DNA from: Isoetes taiwanensis
Lineage: Eukaryota; Streptophyta; Lycopodiopsida; Isoetales; Isoetaceae
Length of the DNA stretch: 64,000 nt
NCBI GenBank assembly: GCA_021234155.1
Contig: JAJEKV010000072.1
Location: forward strand, 1,058,109-1,122,108
Direction: 5' to 3'
Shown here: positions 55,720 to 64,000 of the stretch, piece after piece
Layout: each line of letters starts with the position of its first letter
How positions within the stretch are numbered: the first letter of the stretch is position 1
Position numbers and translations under genes: made by a program
The notes under the pieces: generated by a model
What the model was told of the DNA's origin: nothing
The model's input: the letters and a program-made list of their open reading frames with translations, nothing else
The model's database searches: none

Positions 55720-56070
55720 GGAGAGCATTCAAAACAATTTGTGAAATAGCATGCGTAGGGATTATTATAAGGGATGAAAACCATGCATTGATGAAAAGGC
55801 GGGAAAAACCATTCTTTTATCACTCAAATGCAGCGAGAATATGAAGCTTTTATTGGGCTTGGATGAAGCACTTTCGCGCGGCCCAGATATCAGCACCTTA
55901 CCATTTATGGAGACTCCATGCTGATATGCAAAACAAGTCAGGAGAATACTTTTCGGCCAAGCGAAGGCATGGAGGTATGCGAGGCGAAGTTCTCCCGATA
56001 GGATTCTGAGTTTAAATCTTGGAGCATACAACATATTTCGAGAATTTGGGTCGGGCGTTAGATACGCAAA
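55720..56070 (+). pseudogene. Extra RNase H-like domain placed before RT, copy A
   Basis: In overlapping frames: FGRKAFKTICEIA, ACVGIIIRDENHALMK, then (shifted) EYEAFIGLGLDEAL with SNAA just before, a gap, LTIYGDS-like sequence (ACCATTTATGGAGACTCC), and FKSWSIQHISRIW. The order 'DGa...G.iirde, SNAAEYEAli.GL.eA, iyGDS, ...ihHI.R' matches the plant 'archaeal-type' RNase H found as a second RNase H in Tat-lineage gypsy elements and in plant genes. Here it lies about 500 nt upstream of the reverse transcriptase. The same is seen in copy B. Confidence 0.6.
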
Positions 56071-56379
56071 GAAACTTTGGTCCAACATCTCCAGCAAGGT
56101 GCCACACATGAAGATGATTTAGATGGGAAAGCTTACCAGCATGCATCCCATCTTGGTCATAGGCGTCGGCAAAGAGAGCTAATGCGCCAAGTGCGTATCC
56201 AAAGCGGGGCTGACAAGGACAATTTATTTGGAGATCATCTCCACGAAGCGGTAATACTTCTCTCGCACACACTCTTTCAAAGAAATGGCCCCGTCTTAGG
56301 ATTCTGATGAATTAAAGGTATTCCACACAGAGCATAGTATGTTGGGAATTAACACGGCGGCTCAAGAAGGTACATCACC

Positions 56380-56910
56380 CAAAAGGCTGAGGAAGGTCAA
56401 TCGTACGCTGTACCATTAATCGAAGAGATCCACAAAATGTTGGCGGCGGGATTGATCGTGGAGGTCAACACCACGATGGGATTGAGAAAAGAATGAGGGG
56501 CTTGAGAATCGTATTGATTATCCCGGGACCTCAACAAATACACACTCAAAGACTTTTATGGTGCCTTTCTTGGAGGAAATTAACAGCGATGTGAGTAAGG
56601 CTTGCTATTCATTCCTTGATGTGGTTTGAGCTTTAACTTGAATAAGCATTTTACAGAAAGAGACCAAGAGAAAAGCATTCATAACACCTTGGGAACATAT
56701 CTTATGACTAAAATGCCTTTTGGCCTAAAGAATGCACATACGTATTTCAAAGATCCATGGACTCTATTTTTAAAAACCTTGCCATCTGCCAATTTGCAAG
56801 AGTCTTCCTAGATGATCTATGTCTTGCTACACTCTCACAATGACGGTATTCATGATCAAAAATATGTTTCCTATACCCAAGGAATTTACTTGTTTGTTTG
56901 AACCCCAATG
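56380..56910 (+). pseudogene. Gypsy reverse transcriptase, copy A
   Basis: IEEIHKMLAAGLI (about 56,420), DLNKYTLKDFYGAFLG (about 56,528), FNLNKHFTERDQEKSI (about 56,630) and TYLMTKMPFGLKNAHTYFKD (about 56,695) follow the gypsy RT order (fingers, DLN..T, palm, MPFGL.NA). The catalytic YVDD/FLDD region corresponds to SSMIYVLLHSHND (about 56,805), which is altered by indels. It is inactive. Confidence 0.8.
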
Positions 56911-57839
56911 TGTCTTTGGGTCCCTCAAGGCATTTTGTTAGGCCGCGGATTTCTAACCAAGGAATTCAAGTGGCGAGAGATAAGATGACATGATCTGAGA
57001 CCTTGCGGCCCAAGAATACTCAAAAGAGGCTCATTAGCATGACCCGACTTTCTCGGATGCACATTAGAACTTTTCCCACATTATAAATCCATGCACAAAA
57101 TTTGACAAGAGCAGGAAGTCTGATTCCAAAAAGGGAAGAAGTAAGTATGTTGATTGAATGGGCCAGTGGAATGTCGGGGAAAGCTTTTCACCTTATATAC
57201 TTCCAAAAATTACAAATTAGGCGAGAGCACTTGGTACACGAAGCGGTCGACCCTTCAAGTATACATCCTGATGTGAGAAAAAGGCATTTGGCGTGTAGCG
57301 GCTCAAAGGAATAGAGTATTTGGGTTCAATGGGAAGCAATGGGGGTGAGGAGGAAGAAAAGTATCTAAATATGAGAGTATCTGCTGCATTGATGTTCCTC
57401 TTGGATAAGCATAGATTTGTTCCTGGGCAACCGTCCTTTGTGTACATGAAGCATAATCCACTCGATTCTCTTCAGCGGGTCCCAAAAAAGGATAAACTTT
57501 ATAGGTGGGCTGCCGTTTGGTGAGTGTGATTTGGAGTCGTTATGCGGTGAAATCGAGTTTATATACATACCTTGCCTGCATTTTATTCCCATGATCACGG
57601 AGCAGGGATGGCGTGTAAGCCACGATGTCGGCCGAAGATCAAAAGAGTTGCAACGATTGATCTAATACACTCTGGAAGTATCCCATCTGTAAGTTTTTAC
57701 TAGCTTAAGGCTGCGGAGTTTTGACTAAGAGTGCAGCAAGGAGATTCAGGAGGCGTTGTCTTGATATACACTTGTGGGAGATATTCTTCTGAGGCCGGAT
57801 AAATGGTGCATATCTCGGATGTTTGGATGAAATCCCGAG

Positions 57840-58520
57840 CAAGATTGGTCCTCGAATGTGAATATCAAATGTGTGGGAGGCCATTTCTGGAACACCACAG
57901 CAAGAAGATTATGCTAAATGGGTATTATTGGCCCACTATTTCAGAAGGGCCGCCATGCACATATTGAAATGCCATCAATGGGATCCATGGCCAAAATCTT
58001 GCACCTGGGTCTTTAAATCCCTTAATAGTCACACAGGACCATTTCAGAGTGTGGGGTTTAGTTTCATTGGCAAAATAGAACCCCCACTTCATCTGCTCAG
58101 CATAATTATATTTTGGTGACCGCTGATCCTCTTTACCAAGTGGGTGGAGGCGGTGCCTCTCAAGGATACTAGCGAAGTGCAGTAAATTCATTTACACGGA
58201 GATATCTGGCCGAGGTTTGGGATACCCTTCCATATTATGCAAGCCAGAGGCACCTTTTCATAAAATGATCTTATGCGGCATCTGAGTACGGTATCCTATA
58301 GGGACATACCAAAGTAGTTCTTATTACCCGCGAGTGTGTGTAGGAATCCACCAACAAAGAGTTCTCAGGGTATTTTAAAAAAGCGATGCTTGAGAATACA
58401 AAAGGATTGGAATTTGAAGGTGGCCAGGATGCCTTGTGGGCCTCTGAACTACCCACAAACATTCTATGGGTATGACACCATTCCAGCTTGTGTATGGTAG
58501 GAAGCCATGTTACTGTGCAT
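57840..58520 (+). pseudogene. Gypsy integrase, copy A
   Basis: CVGGHFWNTTARRLC with MGIIGP (about 57,870-57,930) corresponds to the zinc-binding H2C2 region (vGGHF..nTTarKil..GYyWP). AQHNYILVTADPLYQVGG (about 58,100) matches the start of the catalytic core (yIlvatDYfTKWVEA). EFSGYFKKAMLENTKG and ELPTNILWV (about 58,350-58,470) are later core segments. The core motif Asp is retained as TADP, but later catalytic residues are not resolvable. Copy B's integrase would lie beyond the window end. Confidence 0.7.
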
Positions 58521-58942
58521 CTCGAGTTACGGCTCTAAAGTTCGTCTATCAACAAGGCATTGCATAGAAGTGGTAGGCCACGAGAATATACTTCTTTGGA
58601 AAATTTGGCGAGTCGGGCCGGGAAACAATGAGAGAATGGCATTGAAAAGAAAAAAGAGGAAGGCACACTTTTGACAAGAAGAGCGAGGTTACAAGGTTCC
58701 TTGTTCTTTGGGGATATAGTCTTTGATCTAGGATAAGAAAATCGAGAAGAATCCTCCCAAATTTGCAAACCTACGGAAGGTCCATATTTGTCAAAAAATG
58801 TGCTGAGTACTAACTCCTATCTTTTCGGATCTCCATCTAAATGAACTACCAAATCCTGTCAATATACAACATGCGAAGAAATCTTTGGATCTAATACCAT
58901 GATGAAATTTTGAGGACCAGCGTTTTTTATTTGGGCATCAAA

Positions 58943-60185
58943 TGTTGCCACTAGGTAGCAACATTTTTAATATTTAGGCATGGTTACACTGCACGCAATT
59001 GTTTGGGCAATTTAATGTGGTTTGTTACTTGGCGGATGGTAGATTACTGCATGTGGGTGCGCCAGGAGCACCTCTTGTTGGAGTGTCCAGTTCACATGGC
59101 CATGAAGTCACTATAGCTGGAGTGTGTAGATCGCTTTGGAGTTCTGAAGGGAATCACGGTGTGTTGGAACCTCATATTAAATTGATATTTGACATAGCCA
59201 TGGAGAATACCATGGTATAGTGATGGATTTCAATGAGAACTATTTCAAAGCTAGACTATTGTGGGTAGCCAACATATTATTGTTATGTTCTATTATTAAG
59301 TGGTTTTAGGGTTGGTTTTGAGACAATGGCACCAAAGCGTGAGTGCGGCGGCTTGAAGATCCGTTGAGCAGTGCAAAATCGCAGTTAGCTCGGACTTTAT
59401 TGTGGATCGCATGATGGGCTGGCACATGGCACACGGAACAACTGCGGTGCTGACAAAAGGTGATTCTTGACATCTCGGGAATTGGCGATGAAGGATAAGG
59501 AAGAAAACAACAAAAAGGGAAACCCATTTTGGCGGTATTTTTCTTCTTGCGGAAGCATTTGAGCGCCAGAGAAAAATATTTCTATGTTCTTTCAATGATC
59601 TTGAATGATCGAGGAATTTCTTGTTTGAACTTGTTTATCTCTGTGAAATCGAGCAAGAACTTGTCTTTTAAGTCTTGCTTTGATCATATTCGGAGAAATC
59701 CTTATATCTTGTTATGCGGCACTTGTTGTAACACTTTTCTAATCAATTGCTAAGCGTTTTCCACTATATCTTGTCCTTAAGGCCGTTTACTACCACAATT
59801 TCTTCATCTTTTGTGCTAAACGAATTGGTATATAGTCAATGTATGATGGGCATTGTTGTTCTATAAAAGTTTCTTGAATCCGTTTACTTATTCTTGTTCA
59901 TCTCATGCGCTTGTGATCCCAGAGTGATCAAGGTAAGATTTGTTTTATCAGTGAATTCAAGTAACAACAAAAAAGGGGGGTGAGATTACGTTGTCATTCC
60001 ATTTCAAATCTCTCTCAAAAAGTTTTTCATCTTTAGAGGCGTGATTAGCTATAACCATCCCAGAGTCCCTAATCATGTAGAGTTCTCACGAAGATTGTTG
60101 CCACCAGGAGTCCATATTTGAGTGCAACATCTTTTTTTGGAGTCCCTAAAGGGATTTATTTGCTTCTTGTTGTTTGATTGCACTA
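58943..60185 (+). mobile_element. Ty3/gypsy LTR and leader, copy B
   Basis: Starts TGTTGCCACTAGGTAGCAAC at 58,943, 6,475 nt after the copy A LTR. It aligns throughout with 52,468-53,691, and the differences are mainly short insertions and deletions. It acts as the 3' LTR of copy A and the 5' LTR of copy B. A TATA-like GGTATATAG lies near 59,828. Confidence 0.75.
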
Positions 60186-62159
60186 ATGCCTCCCAAAAAA
60201 AGAATCTTTGTTGAAGAAGGATTATGGGTGAGGGAAGTGATAGCAGTGATGGGCGTGTTATCTCAGCAGCACCTCCATACCAAATCGAAGTTAACACGCG
60301 GTGACAAATGCCTACATATGATGGCACCACAAATCCACATGAATATCTCGCTCAATTTAAGGAGTATATGATGGGGAAAAGAAAGAACCGACTCTTGTCT
60401 TGGGTTGGCTATGAGAGTGAAGCCAAAAGATGGTTCCCGTGCAAAGTTGCAATGTGACGAGTGGGAAATAATCAAAGATAATTTCATAGAAAGATTTGTA
60501 CTTCTGATTTCAAAGGGAGGAGGACTTATACAAGAATTGCCTGCCTTGGTTATAAAAAGGTGAAAGTGTTCACGCTTTTGTTTGAAGGTTTAATACTTAT
60601 GCATTTGAAGTGTAAGGATAAAGAGATTGAAACGTAACCATCCATGCGGTAAATTCTTCATATGTGGATTGAAGCCACATTACAAGCTATCTGAGGAAAA
60701 TGGGCAAGCTACACGATAAGCGGGGTTCATTGGATCATATGATAAAGCCCCAGCTAAAGCAAGAGGGAAATTTCAAAGCGCCTGCTCACTGATGGATGTC
60801 CCCATATATTAAGCGATCATTACCCCATGGGAACAAAAGATCCGCCGTAAGCCGCGCAGCAGTACCATTGCCAAAGAAAAGGAAACCTTCCTTGAAAAGA
60901 AGAAAGTAGTACCGGTTGCTAAAGCAACTAGCAAACTGAGTCCACAAGTAAACTCATGGAGTTCTCAAACAAATGGCTTAAAATAAAGGTACAATCCGAC
61001 ACCTACATATGGCGCAGCACTCAGCGATACCAGCCCACCTTGCACCTGGCTGTCAAAACCCACAATCATCCGTAGAGAGTAGGTGCCGGGCGCACCATGC
61101 CCAGATGCAACAAAAGTAATATTTTAAGTGAATGTCTCCGTGTGACTCTCTGAAAGAAGTAGTCGCGGCGAGGACAGGTGTCTCTGCAGAGTACATGCAG
61201 CAAGGGAATACATCACTGTTTCTGATGCTCCTAGTCATGCTTTTTTGTGGAAGCTAACTCGATGAAGAACAAAGGAACAGGAAGAAATACCGACAGCACC
61301 AAACACGGGTCAGCTGGACACAACACGCAGTTCGCTTTCTCCCAAGACGGTAACTCTTTTGATCCTCGCTACACGATAGTGACCCCAAAACTCGTTATAG
61401 GACTCCCCGCTTATTCTTAAAGAGAAATCCCTCCAGGTTCCTCAAAGATGTAGCATCCCTGCTTAACGAAGTTGAAGTCTTGTTGAAAATTCGGCGGTGA
61501 GCACGATTTGTGTACTCTTGTCAAGATAGGCCCCATCATATAAGTATAGCCGCGTTGTCAAACACAATGGAGCAGAAGTTAAAGGATACGCCATTCCATT
61601 TAGCACAAGGAGCAGATCTGTGGTATCTTTGTAGCCGCCAGTGAAATTAGCCGTAGCGCTTTTAGCCTAAAGGTGTTTTTAGATGGGATTGTGGTCAAAA
61701 ACATGCCTTTAATTATGTATCGATTCGGCCAAGTTGCAAATAACATCACCAAAGATCGAATTCCCCGCTGGAAATCTCTTCTATCAATCGGTACGCGTCG
61801 CTGGGTTTAGTGCAAGGGGTTGAAGCCGGGTAACTAAAGGCATTCCAGTGGGGACGATTTCCGCTGCGGGTGATTCCCATTTGAGATGACTATCAAGACA
61901 ACGGCTCACTTATGCGGGTTAATCTAGGGAGGAGATGGAGCCGAAGGTGATGCTAGACCAATATGGTCTCAAGGGACGGTAATAATCATTATGGGCGGCA
62001 AATAACATCTGATATGCAACAACCAAGCGCGATTGGACGCCTTGGACGAAGTTCTCTATGTTAATTCGAATGGGAAGACATGCTCCAAACTGCGGGTGTA
62101 GGCCATTTGGTACCATGGTACCGCCAACATGCACCGAAATGGATGAGAGCACATGCTTT

Positions 62160-62580
62160 CAGTTGGTTACATACACTCACAAAAGTTTCAATGCTGTGGT
62201 TTGATTGAGGGCATTTAAAACAGTTGAAATAGCACTTGGTGGATCAGCTTATAAGGGATGAAACCATGCATCAGATGAAAGAGCATGGAAAACCATTCCT
62301 TTATCACCTCAAATGCAGAATATGAAGCTTACGTCTGGCTTGGATGAAGCTATCTGCATTAGAATATCACGCATCTTACCATTTGAGTGGAGACTCATGC
62401 CGGATGAAAAAACAAGTCACTGAGAATATCAGCCATACCTAAGGCATGGAGGGGTGGCCAGCAGAAAGTTCTCAAGGTTATGGATTTCAAACATCGGGAG
62501 CACAACATATTTCCAGAGAGCTGGAATTCTGAAGCCTATTTCATGCCCCGCAAAGAACCTTGGTCCAACATCTCCGCAGA
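62160..62580 (+). pseudogene. Extra RNase H-like domain before RT, copy B
   Basis: Counterpart of the domain at 55,720-56,070: WFD followed by AFK-like sequence, IRDE-like sequence near 62,255, NAEYEAYVWLG near 62,312, and a downstream GAGTGGAGACTCATG (GDS-like) near 62,380. Because both copies carry the domain in the same place, the order is a property of the element and not a rearrangement of one copy. Confidence 0.55.
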
Positions 62581-62859
62581 AGGCCATGAAGATACATTTA
62601 GATCCCGAAGCTTACCACGATATGCATCCCATCTTTGGTCATAGACGAAAGAAGCTAATACACCAAGTACTATCCAAAGCAGACGTGCGAAGTGACAGCC
62701 TCGCTGGAGATCATCTCAATGCAAACGTAGAGTATGCTTCCTCACCACACTCTTCAAGAAAGTGGTTGATATTTTGTTTGGGATTACAAAGAATTAAAAG
62801 GTAATTCCACCCCAGCATGGTATGTTGAGATTAACCCGAAGCCCTACCGCGAGTCGCAA

Positions 62860-63330
62860 AGGCCAAATTCGTGTCGAGGGAAGGTCAATCCAAAGACCTA
62901 CTATTAATCCAAGAAGAGATCCACAAAATGTTGGCAGCAGGATTGATCAGATTCAAAGACCCACGAGGGATTGAGAAAAGAATGGGGCTTGAGAATCTCA
63001 GATTGGATTTATCAGACCTCAACAAAATGCACACCCTAAAGACTTTATCCGCTGCCTTTCGGAGGGAAGTGCTTCAAGCAGCTGGCGGTATTTTGTTATT
63101 CATTCTCCTTGAGCGGTTTTTCGGCTTTAAACTGCATAAGCATTTCTCGAAGAGACCAAGAGAAAATGTACCATAACACCTTGGGGAATGAGGGTGCTAT
63201 GACTGTTAAAATGCCTGGCTCAAAAGAATGCACCTTCCTCGTATTTCAGATCCATGGACTTTATTTTTAAAAATTAAGCTATCTCGCCAATTTTAGAGTT
63301 CCTGATGATTCATGTTCCCATACTTCTACA
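62860..63330 (+). pseudogene. Gypsy reverse transcriptase, copy B
   Basis: One 101-residue frame (62,871-63,176) covers the RT N-terminal part: LLLIQEEIHKMLAAGLIRFK, LENLRLDLSDLNKMHTLKTL, FGFKLHKHFSKRPRENVP. Downstream, in other frames, MPGSKECTFLV-like sequence corresponds to MPFGLKNA. The catalytic loop is not clearly preserved. Slightly more intact than copy A in the first half. Confidence 0.75.
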
Positions 63331-64000
63331 ATGACCACCGTTCATGATCAAAAAAATATGTTTCATGCCAAGAATTTAACGCTTGTTGAACTCTAAAAAA
63401 TGTGTCTTTTGGTCCCTACAGTATTTGAAAGAAGTCACCTCGATTTCTAACCAAGGAATTCAAGTGGCAAGAGATATTTTGACATAGATACGGTCTCCAT
63501 ACCTAAGAACACTCATTAAGGGACGTTAAGAGGTTTCCGATGACTGCTTTCTCGGATGCAGTACATTCCGAATCCTTTTCCCACATTATAAATCCCATCA
63601 CAAGGTCGACAATAGAACAGAAGTGCGCCCAAAAAAGGGAAGAGTGGGCATGTTCGTGATTGAATGGACACGCTGGAATGAAGCTTTCAACTTATAATTT
63701 CCGCGAATTAAGTAAGGGTGGCACCGGTACACCGTGATGATCACCCTTCAAGTATACATCCCACAAAGTACGTAGGCAAATTGGCGGTAATCGCTCAAAG
63801 GAATTAGAGTGATGACCAATGGGAAGCAATGGGGTCGAGAAGAAAAGCATCCAAAGGATGAGCAGTTGCTGCTGCTGCATTGATGTTCCCTTGATAAGCG
63901 CGGCATGGGTATTTGTTCCTGCTGGCAACAACACTGTACTACGAAGCATAATCCACTCAAGACTCTCTTAGTAACAGGCGTAACCGAACGAAGCATACCA

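Larger units (their letters stand above)
53692..58942 (+). mobile_element. Ty3/gypsy internal region, copy A (gag-PR-RNase H-RT-INT)
   Basis: Degraded polyprotein region of about 5.25 kb. Landmarks are the gag start MPPKIFIE (53,692) and GTTNPHEYLAQF (near 53,830), and a zinc knuckle CTYCLKPNH (54,568) with a second, frame-shifted knuckle just after. A protease-like segment ends in YGLILGRRWM (near 55,430), and an extra RNase H-like domain lies near 55,750-56,060. RT lies at 56,380-56,900, and the integrase at 57,840-58,520 (VGGHFWNTTARR; YILVTADPLYQVGG). Every domain contains stops and indels. The second LTR follows at 58,943. Confidence 0.85.
60186..64000 (+). mobile_element. Ty3/gypsy internal region, copy B, cut by window end
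   Basis: The second copy aligns with 53,692-57,500 at an offset of about 6,494 nt: gag start MPPKKRIFVEEG (60,186), YDGTTNPHEYLAQFKEYM (about 60,315), zinc-knuckle region (about 61,040), protease-like YANLGRRWS-type region (about 61,910), RNase H-like NAEYEAYVWLG (about 62,312), and RT (IQEEIHKMLAAGLIRFKD at 62,910; DLNKMHTLKTLSAAF at 63,020). The post-RT region is truncated by the window edge. Copies A and B share a middle LTR, which suggests a tandem formed by LTR-LTR recombination. Confidence 0.8.

Overview
The window looks like nuclear DNA of a land plant with a large, transposon-rich genome. Two genes point that way: a 17-exon class I ribonucleotide reductase large subunit with short GT-AG introns, and a long intronless PLS-type pentatricopeptide repeat (PPR) protein. 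Plant-type Ty1/copia, Ty3/gypsy and LINE remains and tRNA-derived SINE-like heads surround them. The style of the PPR protein and the short introns (about 70-130 nt) would suit a seed-free lineage such as a fern, lycophyte or bryophyte, but that is inference. No bacterial operons, CRISPR arrays or rRNA genes were seen.

Layout. 0-1.1 kb: minus-strand zinc-knuckle retroelement ORFs. 2.3-5.1 kb: a broken minus-strand transposase-like gene of the DUF7869 type (DNCAGQNKN and GHTHEDVD motifs). 5.5-11.3 kb: an unusual block with two copies of a TATA-containing promoter-like module 1.13 kb apart, several frame-broken coding islands of unknown family, a roughly 33-bp tandem array built on CACGC-NN-GCGTG palindromes, and an FCP1/HAD-like phosphatase pseudogene. 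14.4-14.9 kb: a PPR pseudogene. 16.1-16.6 kb: an inverted array of 22-bp GGAAACCCTTCCGG units. 16.7-20.9 kb: copia remains, with gag on the minus strand and pol plus a 3' LTR on the plus strand. 20.9-22.9 kb: the PPR gene, whose C-terminus stops at the edge of that LTR.

23.9-38.3 kb is a graveyard: two clusters of one GATC-rich repeat family in opposite orientation, gypsy gag, LINE reverse transcriptase, SINE-like units, gypsy RT-RNase H-integrase, nested tandem repeats and a gypsy zinc knuckle plus protease. 39.26-42.93 kb (minus) is the intact RNR1 gene, 812 residues, with all catalytic residues present and E2F-like sites upstream. 43.6-52.4 kb is mostly featureless, with a foldback element and a SINE-like head.

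52.47 kb to the window end holds two tandem copies of one Ty3/gypsy element (period about 6.48 kb, LTR-internal-LTR-internal). Both copies are dense in indels, and both carry an extra RNase H-like domain before the reverse transcriptase. The unique RNR1 gene is free of frameshifts while the repeats are full of small indels. This suggests that some of the apparent decay may be unpolished assembly sequence and not biology.
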